Shown: piece by piece, positions 1-8,228 of the stretch | Position numbering within the stretch: the stretch's first letter is position 1 | Layout of the letters: each line of letters starts with the position of its first letter | DNA from: Apostichopus californicus | Taxonomy: Eukaryota > Echinodermata > Holothuroidea > Aspidochirotida > Stichopodidae | Length of the DNA: 26,675 nucleotides | Direction of reading: 5' to 3' | Assembly: GCA_020650975.1 (NCBI GenBank) | Contig: JAIPMN010035957.1 | Coordinates: 1-26,675, forward strand | Notes under the pieces: generated by a model | Seen by the model: only the letters and a program-made list of their open reading frames with translations | What the model was told of the DNA's origin: nothing | Database searches by the model: none | Position numbers and translations under genes: made by a program

Positions 1-167
1 CTACATACATTACCCGAGAAGAACCCGTCTCCCCATTGTTCACCTCCTAGAATTTGCATACATTACATAAGAAATGAACAATTTGCAAAGGCCTAGGCTA
101 CCTGGTGGAGATTTCCACCCACAAGGAATGTTAAAATACAAGGCAGGCGTGACACCTGCCCGGAATA

Positions 168-660
168 AACCTCGCTCCCGTCCAGATAGAATGTCGCAGA
201 TGCCTCCAGAAAGGTCATTATGCTAGTGAATATTTGGCTCCTTCACCAGTCCCTAGATCCAACTACAAGAAACTAGATGTACCCAGCTCCGTTAGCCAGG
301 CGCTGGGTCCCATAGATGTTCTCGAAGGCTCTACCAAATTGGCAAATGCTTTGATTGGGACTCGTTCAACAGCTACAATCGTGATCAACGGTACCCCAGT
401 GTTAGGTGATTTGGACACTGGCTCGTAGGTCACGTTAATGACAGAAGACTGTTTCCTGGAGACGTTTCGTGGGACCGAACTGGAAGAACTGAAGTGGCTG
501 TCCATCAATGCTGCCAACAATCTGCAAATACCATAACAATGGTTATTGTGAGGCAGACGTCAAACTTGGTGGTGTACAAATACCTGGCCGAGGTATTCTG
601 GTAGTGAAGGTGAGAAAAGAGGTTCCAATGTTGATAGGGGTGAATATCCACACGTTCGCG
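168..660 (+). pseudogene. Ty3/Gypsy gag zinc knuckle plus protease remnant (element I)
   Basis: A decayed piece of an LTR-retrotransposon polyprotein covering the nucleocapsid knuckle and the aspartic protease that cleaves Gag-Pol. A CX2CX4HX4 knuckle is readable at 192-233, with Cys codons at 192 and 201 and His at 216; the final Cys is replaced by Tyr (TAT at 231). The protease follows in the same frame, with its active-site motif DTGS at about 417-428. A TAG stop comes directly after DTGS. The frame then stays readable to a TAA near 533 and continues one frame over (AD-VKLGG...GRGILVV...LIG-N, ending about 650). Upstream, a 1-nt slip separates an Arg/Pro-rich linker from the knuckle. The knuckle change, the stop and the frameshift mean this copy cannot be functional. 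The protease style is that of K02A2.6-like Gypsy elements, from family knowledge. Confidence 0.75.
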
Positions 661-685
661 CTTCTTACTAGTTGTCGGCCATTTT

Positions 686-820
686 GTCAACGTGTGTACA
701 ACGTGCTTTCACGGAATTGGACCCAACGCACGACATACCGGGATTCGATATACTTAATCGAGCAGCCGAGCAGATCGGATCGACAAGAAGTTTGTCTTGA
801 GTAAGTACCAATTTTTTCAG
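686..820 (+). repeat. Repeat R1, copy 1 (Gypsy leader-like)
   Basis: A 135-bp segment beginning GTCAACGTGTG and ending TTTTTTCAG. It is closely matched at 12455-12577, and its first ~45 bp are weakly matched at 20436-20480. Here it sits between the protease and the pol C-terminal tail of Gypsy element I, where RT, RNase H and most of integrase should be. The second copy lies just before the gag start of Gypsy element II, so R1 is probably the untranslated leader of that family. It contains TGGACCCAACG (TGGGCCCAACG in copy 2), which resembles a tRNA-Lys primer site with a deletion; that reading is weak. Confidence 0.65.
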
Positions 821-1266
821 GTACAAACCGACAGTAACACAAATCCATGGGTTGATGCAACATGTAAAGCAAAGGTTGGTCCCAGATCATATCTGGTAGA
901 GACACCCGACCACAGAGTATATCGCAGAAACCGGTCAGCACTAAGAGCAGCAATGTCAAATGAAAGAAGCAAAGCAGATTAGCAAAAGGAAGCGAACGAG
1001 CATAGCAAAGCGAAACAGCGAAATGAAGCGAAAGAGCATATCGAAGCGGCACATCGAAGCGGCACAGCAAAGCGAATCAGCAAAGCGAAGCGAAACAGCA
1101 AAGCGAAGCGAAACAGCGAAAGGACGCCAATAAGCCAAGGGAAGCAAATCAAAGAGCTAGGCAAAGCAATACAACACACGCTTCAACAGGCAGCTATACC
1201 AGCACCAGGAGCGACATAGCAATGCCACAAAGATACAGAGACTTTATTCTGAACAGTATATCTTAG
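821..1266 (+). pseudogene. Gypsy integrase / pol C-terminal tail
   Basis: The C-terminal end of a Ty3/Gypsy Pol polyprotein. The first frame gives the typical post-integrase motif VGPRSYLVET followed by VYRRNR (about 875-935). After a TAG at 980-982 the same frame stays open to about 1220 as a Lys/Glu/Ala-rich charged stretch that includes an 18-bp tandem repeat. The final pol motif PQRYRDFI is readable one frame over at about 1222-1250 and ends at TAG 1264-1266. The RNase H core and the integrase catalytic core are absent; R1 stands in their place. The element is inactive. It lies 230 bp upstream of a polypurine tract and LTR, the expected position for the end of pol. Confidence 0.7.
1079..1114 (+). 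repeat. 18-bp tandem repeat in pol tail
   Basis: Two perfect adjacent copies of AGCAAAGCGAAGCGAAAC, within a wider AAGCGAA-rich tract at about 983-1135. Eighteen is divisible by three, and the tract reads as repeated Ser-Lys-Ala-Lys-Arg-Asn in the pol-tail frame. This suggests the repeat expanded while the region was still coding. Confidence 0.8.
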
Positions 1267-1496
1267 GCAAGATGGTTATTGATAGATGACAAAGGACACT
1301 AAATTGAAGTTGTGTGTTCATTTAATCCCATCAAAGTCCAAGTTTATTTTCATTTATCTCATCAAGTCATGTTCTCGTTCTATTTCTACTCATCTGATTG
1401 CATGAATCAAGATATCAGTAACATTTTACTAACATTTTTATAGCAGTTGTATTTTTGTCTCACTTTCTTATGTTTCTATAGCTTTCAGCTCTTCCA

Positions 1497-1508
1497 AAAG
1501 AAGGGACA
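1497..1508 (+). promoter_or_regulatory. Polypurine tract (plus-strand primer)
   Basis: AAAAGAAGGGACA lies immediately before the TGTTACAC start of the LTR. A purine run at this place is where plus-strand DNA synthesis is primed in LTR retrotransposons. It marks the 3' end of the internal region of element I. Confidence 0.6.
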
Positions 1509-2353
1509 TGTTACACATTCATTATTGCACCTTTTATAAGTTAAATGCACTTCACCAATGAGTGACGTATTAGCCTGTTGACAGAGTTGAACAAAGATGG
1601 CTACAAGCACAACGTGCACTATCATCGTCTAGTGTTCTATTTTGGTTCTCAAACAACCAATTCAGCCATAATAAGAAGTCATTGGAGGCGATGACATTAA
1701 TTGTGGGGAACATGTCATAAAGTGAACTTTTTATAGTACCCCTTTAACTTAGCCCATTCAAACAATCCTATGTCAAACAGTGTTCTTTGTTTATTCATCT
1801 GTCCATTGAGATTGAGTAGTTGTAGCAGATATTTATAGACCAGGGGTATGAGTTACATTTCCTGTCCGTCGTTCACTCAGGTGTTTTGGGGCACAAACTA
1901 TATGTTCTGTTTTATTTCCCAAATTCAGTATCCCTTTGCAATATATTATACATTGCAATTGCTATCTTTTCCATAAATAATGTTTTAAGTGGGTAATTTT
2001 TAGTTTTGCTCCCTAATATCACACTTGCGACCAGTGATTTGTCCGATGGTATGCTTTTGGTCCTTGAGAGGTGATTGTCCCTTTGTTGTCTCTTGCCATT
2101 GACCGATAGCCGAAGACAACTGTCAACTTTTAGTGCTCTTATTTGGAAGGGCTTTTGAAGTTATTTTGTTAGGAATTCTATTGGTTCAGTTCTGTGTTCC
2201 GAGCCTATGGTGGGAGACTTACCTGGATATATGTATTTATGCTGTAAGGGACGGAGCTGTTTTTCTTGTCCGAGATAATAAACCGAGATACCGGCAACAA
2301 TCTTGTCTTGCGTTTGTGTTCACCGAGGCTTACTACCTCAAATCAAGCAACCA
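1509..2353 (+). mobile_element. LTR of Gypsy element I (845 bp)
   Basis: Begins TGTTACAC directly after a polypurine tract and ends ...CAACCA directly before a TGG primer site, so it has canonical TG...CA ends. A TATAAG box-like word lies near 1535, and a poly(A) signal AATAAA is at 2277-2282, about 75 bp before the end, as expected for the R/U5 part. Pol-tail sequence lies to the left and gag sequence to the right. This single LTR is therefore flanked on both sides by internal sequence, as after recombination between elements or in a tandem pair. No second copy is seen in the window, so the ends rest on signals and not on alignment. Confidence 0.6.
2277..2282 (+). promoter_or_regulatory. LTR poly(A) signal AATAAA
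   Basis: AATAAA inside the LTR, placed where the R region of an LTR retrotransposon normally carries its polyadenylation signal. Confidence 0.5.
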
Positions 2354-2371
2354 TGGTACCAAGTGAGATGA
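2354..2371 (+). promoter_or_regulatory. Primer binding site, tRNA-Leu-like
   Basis: TGGTACCAAGTGAG follows the LTR end without a gap. From memory, the 3' end of animal tRNA-Leu(UAA) would give a primer site starting TGGTACCAGGAGTGGG, so the first eight bases match and the rest fits with a 2-base gap. This would prime minus-strand synthesis of element I. Confidence 0.5.
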
Positions 2372-3130
2372 TGGTACTCTCGATTTCTATTTTGAGCATG
2401 AAAGCAGGGAAAAGGATGTCTCTGATTCATGTGATTAATGCATTGGATATACATATAGAGGTTACTTAAGTTTACCGTGTGCTCGACAGGTATTTGAGGT
2501 TTAGTGGAAATGGAAACAATGAAGGTTTTGGAAGTAAGTTTCAGAGTTGTAGGAAGTAAGTTTCAGAGTTGTAGGAAGTAAGTTTCAGAGTTTCAGAGTT
2601 GCATATCTGTAGGTGTGTGCGTGAGTTTCTGTGTGTGTGAGGGTTTAAATAGTATATGTTATTGTGTTACAATGAGATGAGGATGAGGGGATGAGGTTTT
2701 TTATAGAAAGTGTAAAAAGATTGCTGAAAGATCTATTAATGGGAAAGTAGCAAAGATGATTATTATCAGAAATCGAATGAGATATGGTCAAGTGAGCAGC
2801 TCTGTTTTGTATAGCAAGGGTGGTAAAGATGTATCATTGAAGATGATTATATTATTAAACACTTGTGACTTGCTAAAACACATGTTGGACTCATTTGTTA
2901 ATCAAGGATTCTTTCTTCCTCTTTTAATTTATAGCTAATGACAGCAAGAGGGTTACATTTTGGAGGCACCACATGGATCAGAGTCCAGTGGAGAGAAAAC
3001 AAGACAGACCACAGTGGATAATGACTTAAAGGAACTAATATGAGAAGTCTTGGGGTACACAGCTTTGCATTCTGAAGAGAACAGTCGGGTTGAGAGTTTA
3101 TAGAAATCGATTGTCAGAGTGGAAAGAAAA
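2372..3130 (+). other. Gypsy I leader / non-coding stretch
   Basis: Between the primer site and the gag start I see no convincing coding sequence. The stretch holds a 22-bp tandem repeat at 2530-2600 and GT-rich sequence near 2610-2640. It is best read as the untranslated leader of element I, possibly with later insertions. Confidence 0.4.
2530..2600 (+). repeat. 22-bp minisatellite, about 3 copies
   Basis: Unit GGAAGTAAGTTTCAGAGTTG plus TA is repeated at 2530, 2552 and 2574. The last copy is followed by an extra TTTCAGAGTT. The first two copies are identical. Confidence 0.9.
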
Positions 3131-3513
3131 ATGTCGGTAGAAAAGTTACAAGCGGAGGTAAAAGCCGGACTTTATTGTCTAAGTGAAGCGAACCTGAGGC
3201 AAGTCTATACAGATAGTCTGATAGATAGCTGATGACTAAGTCTAAGATGCACCATGCGTTAGTCCGCACTGTCAATCGTTACTTGGAAAGCGACACAGTA
3301 GAACAACTTCAAGACAACGGTTTCAAGATTTTTGAAGACCTGAGGATATTATCAAGGGGAAGAGTGAAAGTGATAGTGACCCCGAGAACAGTGCAGAGTC
3401 AGATATAAATGAGAAAGTTGAGGATACCGTTACTAGTGCTTATGTATTACTGTCAAGTGCAACACTAGAATTAGCTGCGGCATTAACTAAGGCACCATAT
3501 ACAAAATCAGTTA
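3131..3513 (+). pseudogene. Gypsy Gag N-terminal remnant (element I)
   Basis: The start of a Gag capsid precursor in three reading frames. Frame one starts at ATG 3131 (MSVEKLQAEVKAGLYCLSEA...) and stops at TGA after about 34 codons. A second frame from about 3238 gives KSKMHHALVRTVNRYLES and then an acidic DNG-FED helix-rich region. A third frame from 3357 gives a Ser/Asp/Glu-rich linker (KSESDSDPENSAESD). This order of helical N-terminus and acidic linker is typical of Gag in K02A2.6-like Gypsy elements. Position downstream of LTR and primer site supports it. At least two frameshifts make it inactive. No capsid core or knuckle follows; GC-rich sequence takes over. Confidence 0.6.
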
Positions 3514-3533
3514 TGCGGAATCCCGCGCCCCGT

Positions 3534-3712
3534 CCCGCCGCGGGTTTAATCCGACCGCTGTAAACTGCCATGAATAGCGCTATTGTTGGTCGGAAGGCAC
3601 TGGGTGAACAATAGTAGAGTGCTTTATCCGCCGCGGCCGGACGGTGATCCTTTAATGTTACCTTGTAATCCGTTTTAAATGAAGGAACAAAGGTTTATCT
3701 GACCGCGGCGGG
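3534..3712. repeat. GC-rich segment bounded by inverted repeats
   Basis: CCCGCCGCGG at 3534-3543 and its exact reverse complement CCGCGGCGGG at 3703-3712 bound a ~180-bp GC-rich island in AT-rich surroundings. It contains the perfect palindrome AATAGCGCTATT (3573-3584) and the short inverted pair CCGACC/GGTCGG. This could be a small non-autonomous DNA element, but I find no clear target duplication. Confidence 0.35.
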
Positions 3713-3741
3713 CCTAGGTGATCAGGACGTTGATTTTGAAA

Positions 3742-4290
3742 GACAAGTGAAAAAGTAGGCTTCTCTCCACGTATATCGAAAGCGATGTTTTTACGTGCAG
3801 TGTAACTACGAAAAAAAATATTAATGTTGGGTTTCCACTTCTGCATACACGTGATATTCGATGAGATTGTTTCAGCCTTTTATATGTATTAATGTTATTA
3901 TCAGTGCAGTAAAACAAACATTCACTACCGAAATCTCGAAAGAGCTAACAATTTTCCAGCCAAATTTCCCAACGCTACTAGCACTTCGATTACGAATGAC
4001 AAGTGAAAAAGTTGTGCTGATACAACTCTTTCCCGCATTTACCGGTTATGATAACAATGTTTGTACCGTCATTGGAACTTTCGACAAATTACTAACATTA
4101 TGTTTGTATTACTGAATAGCCTACATGTGGCATTTGTTTCGATACAGCCTTTTACATGTTTTGAATATAGCCTTAAATTAAGGCATTAAGGCTTAATGCA
4201 GTAAAAGAAATACTACAGTACCGAAATCCCGAAAGTGCTAACAATGTCCACAGCCAAATTTGCCCACCAGATTCTGGTCGATCATTTTCG
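3742..4290 (+). repeat. Diverged ~270-bp tandem duplication
   Basis: The ordered landmarks GACAAGTGAAAAAGT (3742, 3998), CAGCCTTTTA (3873, 4145), GCAGTAAAA, ACCGAAATC (3927, 4220) and GCTAACAAT-CAGCCAAATTT occur twice in the same order, with offsets of 256-293 bp. The start of a third unit (CGAA-ACAAG) may begin near 4280. The units contain no recognisable gene. Confidence 0.5.
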
Positions 4291-4360
4291 AAAACAAGGA
4301 CGTTTCATTCCCTTTTATTGTTTAACTAACTTGTTTGCATTTCTTGTTCGCCATAACATT

Positions 4361-5093
4361 CTTTTTACGTGCAAAGAAAACGGACACGGACCAAAGGTCA
4401 ACAGAACCAAAAACAATCTCAGTCTTTAAAACAACCACCAAAAACAACCACCTGTAAAACAACCACCAAAAACCCAACTGAAACCCAGAAACACAAATCT
4501 CTCACTAACGTAGCGTTTAACGTGGCGTGAAAAGGACACGGACCCAAAGGCCAACAGAAGCAAAACAAAAAATCACTACAAACCGGCCCCAAAAAGCCAA
4601 CTCCAAACCAAAAACAGATAAAAAAAACAAACCCATATTATGTAACGACCACACAACCCCCAAACCCAACAACCAACTCACTCCAAACCCCACCCGGGGA
4701 ACGCCGTCCCGACAGCAGACGACAGGCCTTTTTTGGGGTTCCCCTCAACCCATTCACATTAAGGGTGATGAGGGATAAGGTGTCTATCTAAGATGTTTTG
4801 TTCCCAATACGGGTCTTTTCAGGCACCTAGCCGTGTTCCCCCTTTTCCTGCGAGCGAGCAGAGTTCTTAGCTCCTCGTCAACTTTGATCGAGTGGACCTC
4901 CCTGTCAGGAACAGGAGGTCCACTAGCGACCATCGTGTCCGGTATAGCGGAAGCGACTGCGGGCAAGGTGGAAGGGCCGCTCGAGTCAATGTGATCAGTG
5001 GCCTGTTTCGTCTCGTCAAACCAATCGGAGGACTCCTTAGCCACAACTACTAAGGCTGTAGTGCAGTCCTCCATTGGCGAGTCAGAATCTGGG
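4361..5093 (-). mobile_element. Retroposon X, copy A (733 bp)
   Basis: Bounded by a perfect 10-bp direct repeat, CCATAACATT at 4351-4360 and 5094-5103. On the minus (sense) strand the element ends ...GCACGTAAAAAG. Two related ~60-bp segments follow one another near this end (4361-4425 and 4512-4580 on the plus strand), each with the core GGACACGGACC-AAAGG-CAACAG. Beyond these lies a CA-rich strand and then a segment (about 4690-5093) closely matching copy B at 12915-13226. The sense strand carries an open frame (next entry). A fixed 3' end, a variable 5' end and target duplications indicate insertion by reverse transcription. No RT is present, so it is either a truncated LINE or a non-autonomous partner. 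Confidence 0.7.
4784..5074 (-). CDS. Element X reading frame (unknown protein, copy A)
   Basis: An open frame of 96 codons starting at ATG 5072-5074 (MEDCTTALVVV...). An acidic SDSDSP stretch precedes it in frame. It then has an Asp/Ser/Pro-rich middle (IDSSGPSTLPAVASAIPDT) and a basic C-terminal part (LLARRKRGNT). The same protein is encoded by copy B, which lacks 14 codons here; the 42-nt difference keeps the frame. I do not recognise the family. The composition, with a disordered acidic part followed by a basic part, would suit an ORF1- or Gag-like nucleic-acid-binding protein, but that is inference. Confidence 0.4.
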   Translation of the reverse strand: MEDCTTALVVVAKESSDWFDETKQATDHIDSSGPSTLPAVASAIPDTMVASGPPVPDREVHSIKVDEELRTLLARRKRGNTARCLKRPVLGTKHLR

Positions 5094-5103
5094 CCATAAC
5101 ATT

Positions 5104-5430
5104 TGTTATGCTTGTTGACTCATTTTCGATCAAAGATTTCTTTTATTTATACTAACTTTGTTGTGTCATTTTATTTCTTCGTTGTTTTAATGCTCACGTA
5201 GAAATGCTCCAAAGGGCAGGTCAAAGTATTACCGAACTAGGGGCGATATAGAGACACCCGTCTGCCTATAAGTGTGGGGCAGATCAAAGTCTTTTTTAAT
5301 CTCTTTTTAATAATCTGAGGTGACTGTTTATAACAAGGGATACCTATGTTTCTTCAAAAGGATGAAGAAATATAATAGATCGGCGTCACATAAAAAGTTG
5401 TTTGGCTTTTAAAACAGGTTCGTTGCCGTT
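5104..5430. other. No recognisable feature
   Basis: AT-rich sequence after copy A of X. The only structure seen is a short direct repeat, GGGCAG[G/A]TCAAAGT, at about 5216 and 5277. Confidence 0.3.
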
Positions 5431-5496
5431 CGTTCGTCACTTTATTCTAGTATTTCGTCGCGTATTTATCTCTATTACGCTCAAATAACTACAAAC

Positions 5497-5659
5497 ATGT
5501 CCAACCTCGTAACCGTTCGATGGCTTCGTCCAAAAAGATACGCTGGAGTCGTGGAAAGGATTGTCCGAAGTAGAATTCGAGGAGAACTTAGGCCGAATTC
5601 TGAAGCAAGGGGAACGTGGCGAGGGAAACTTTACAAAGTTCAAATTGTTGATATTCATG
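5497..5659 (+). CDS. Possible first exon of a host-type gene
   Basis: ATG at 5497 in a favourable context (AACATGT) opens 54 codons that run into a strong splice donor, ATG|GTGAGT at 5660. The peptide begins MSNLVTVRWLRPKRYAGVV and ends GTWRGKLYKVQIVDIH. This alternation (V-W-L-P...GxWxGKxYxxxIxxI) resembles N-terminal Tudor/SH3-like modules found in some BEN-domain proteins. The next coding-like stretch on this strand, a BEN-like domain, lies at 10677-11360, so the two could be exons of one gene with a transposon-filled intron. If unspliced, the frame continues to 5736 with lower-complexity sequence. Host origin is inferred. Confidence 0.4.
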
Positions 5660-5736
5660 GTGAGTTTCTCTTCATAAATTTCAAACACTATTTATTTCCT
5701 ACGTTTTCAACTCATTTCAACTCATTTGGCATATAG

Positions 5737-6502
5737 GCTATACTATTTTTAATTTCGTTGTACCAAGCAGCTGATCATTTTGTAGTTACAATAACATTTT
5801 CAGACGTTTCATTAAAAATAACAGCATATTTTATTACGCAATTTCCATTGTTTATTCAGATTTCCAAGTTCAGGAACTTTTAGTTGTTGTATCGCCCAAA
5901 TTTAACATACAGGTGTGCTTAAGGTTTTCTGCTCTAAAAAAATAACACCGAAACGACCCACCAGCCCATTTGAAAAGTACAGTAACATTATTTATAGATA
6001 GCATAGCAAGCTGAATATTTAGGTGAATGGAAGGTACTATTTAAAGTAAAGAAGACTTGACTTTATTCTAAACACAAACTAGACCGGTTTCTGCTATCAA
6101 TTTTTATTATTTTCATCAGTAGTAAGCCTTTAATATTTGGCTTGGACGTCTCGTTAAGATTTTTTCCTTGTGAGACGACATGTATAACTCCGGGCATTGC
6201 GAAAATAATCGCGTGTCTCAAAAGAGCTTTCGATTTTGTGTATATTTTACGGCGTACGTGTATGTTCTCTGATTACGGCACAATTCAGTGATGCAATGGT
6301 GGGGGTATATGCTTTATCAGATTCGGTCGGAATCAATATGATAAATGCCACAGCAATATTGCACTATATAGAAGCTTTAAAAATCCACAAATTTCTCCAT
6401 TTCCCCTTACACCCCTCCCAATGTTTACCCCCCCCCCCCACTTTCAAACTCCAAATCCCGCCCCTGATTGTTTCTATTATGATTGTATTCTATATGGAAT
6501 AA
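5737..6502. other. No gene recognised; poly-C run
   Basis: AT-rich, with a run of twelve C at 6428-6439. If the exon at 5497 is real, this is intronic. Reading frames here are short and unlike known proteins. Confidence 0.3.
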
Positions 6503-6512
6503 CAGGAGGGGG

Positions 6513-6970
6513 TGTCACGGCAGATACTAGTCCCTATCGTATTGCCTTATGTATCACTTGAGTGACGACTCTGAATGGCAAAACCTAGATTGAGCCTGAC
6601 TTGAAGGTAGTAGCTTTATCCCTTTGTGTCCTGCATATTTGTTTTGTTTGTGTCTTGTCTTGTGTTATGTAATGTTTGGGCAGTACATGGTATGCATTCA
6701 TTTCAGAGTTGGAGAATATTCCTCACTTGACTCCCAGGGTTTGAAAGGTACAGTTGTACAAGACTGGCTGTGTCCTCTGTGGGCGTGGTGGGTTGGTTAT
6801 TTTTGCTGTTGTGGTAAGACCCTGTGAGGGCACTAAGTTGTATTCAGGCTTGTTGAGATGCTTGAAGATTAGCCTGCGAGGCCAACATATTATACGCAAT
6901 AAAACATATATTATTTATTGTCACCACCTGAGTTAATTTGACCAGTAACCGGTTCTGTGTGGATGTATCG
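6513..6970 (+). mobile_element. Second LTR candidate
   Basis: TGTCACGG begins directly after a purine run (CAGGAGGGGG, 6503-6512), and AATAAA lies at 6898-6903. The sequence TGGCGCC at 6971 resembles the start of a tRNA-Lys-type primer site. The base pair of the right end does not read CA, and no flanking gag or second copy is visible. It could be a solo or truncated LTR sitting in the putative intron. Confidence 0.35.
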
Positions 6971-7331
6971 TGGCGCCAGTCTGTACCTGGAGAGCGGGAG
7001 CAAGTCAAAGCCCAGTGAAGTAAGTCAAATTATTTATCTTTGTTAAAAACATGATGGGACAGGTGAACAGTGACATTTTGTTTATTCAAGTGTCACTGTT
7101 GTTGTAGGGGTTCGTATCCCGACCTAGGTAACTTTGGCTCTAGCCTTGGGGATATGTCATTAATTTTTTTCCCACTGTATTTATTTACAATACCGTAACA
7201 CATAATACAAAAGAATCAGCAAAAAGACTTACATCAGAAGCTTACATAAAGAAATCATAGAAGTCGTTAAGGTTACACAAATTGTTGTTTTGCTTAGAAA
7301 TGAAATAGTGAAGGTCAAGTTGAAGCGAAAC

Positions 7332-8096
7332 TTAAAATAAAATTCGTGCACATGTATAAATATACTTTCGTGCACAAGTATAAATATACTTTTTAGCATG
7401 CAAAATTAAAAAGTTCACAGTATTATCCATATCACCAAAATCACCAAAACAAATATTGGTCAAATTGAAAGTATAATTAAGTTTAATGCAATTTGAATTC
7501 ACTGCCTCCCAGAATCGCTCAACGTGACTACAATTATAAAACAAATGTATTAGTGTTTCATCGGCATTCTTGCAAAATGAACAAAGTGGAGAATTAACCA
7601 TTTTCATATTATAAAGCAAGCTATTTATGCCTAAAATACAATGTAGAAAACGCAATTGTAGATGTGCTACTTTGGGGTCATTCACAGCCGTATAAGGCAT
7701 CCTAAAAATCTTATTCCAATCTATTTTCACTCGAAAATTCATAGCTTGCCACTTCATAATAGACGACGGGGGTGTGCAGAGACCGGTAATAAGCTTATTT
7801 TAAACATTTTTGCTTATTTTATGTGTGCGCATGCACATATTAAAGTTATTTCCACTCATTGGGAGCAAAACAGAATCATGGTACCCACTCCAATAACTAG
7901 GAATGGCGTGAATAATCCCAAAGTACGAAGTAAAAGGAAAATTTCTAATATATATTTTCGCTTCAAACGTGTTATATGGAATTACCGAGCCATCATTTTT
8001 AATGAAATCTTTCACATGAATTCTTCTGTGATTTAAAAGATTATACTGGAAAATGACTGTGTGGATGATCAAAATTAAACTCAGCCCAAGCCTCAC
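7332..8096 (-). pseudogene. LINE (L1/Tx1 type) ORF2 C-terminal part
   Basis: The C-terminal region of the LINE polyprotein whose RT lies just upstream on the same strand. The last frame (7332-7757) contains a zf-RVT-like cysteine/histidine cluster, CSFC-KNADETLIHLFYNC, of the kind that follows RT in L1/Tx1 and related LINEs. The preceding frame (7800-8096) shows the usual pre-zinc region (VKDFIKNDGSVIPYNTF...), out of frame with it. The coding end carries a 24-bp tandem duplication. Several frameshifts and stops make it non-functional. Confidence 0.75.
7343..7390. repeat. 24-bp tandem duplication in LINE tail
   Basis: TTCGTGCACATGTATAAATA plus TACT at 7343-7366 is repeated at 7367-7390 with one T/A difference. 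It duplicates the codons for KYIYTCAR at the C-terminus of the LINE frame. Confidence 0.9.
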
Positions 8097-8228
8097 ACAC
8101 TACTCTGCAAAAAATATTAGAAATACAAGAAACTGCCTCCTTATTGAAATTACATTTAAAAAGAAAAGCACCACGGAACTGTTTTAGGTACAAATAAAAA
8201 AATATTTTCCAGTTTCCTCTCTGAGGGG

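Noticed and set aside
800..820. GTAAGTACC...TTTTTTCAG as a 20-nt intron within R1
   Set aside because: Far too short for a spliceosomal intron; only the CAG|GT junction at 820 is kept as a hypothesis.
957..1179. Minus-strand frames rich in Phe/Ala/Ser/Leu
   Set aside because: They are the reverse reading of the AAGCGAA repeat tract in the Gypsy pol tail.
3787..3800. GTTTTTACGTGC, resembling the X terminus
   Set aside because: The following bases do not match X (no GGACACGGACC core), so it is treated as chance or part of the local tandem unit.
7105..7122. GGTTCGTATCC, resembling a tRNA B box
   Set aside because: No A box at the right distance upstream and no cloverleaf can be drawn, so no tRNA or tRNA-derived SINE is called.
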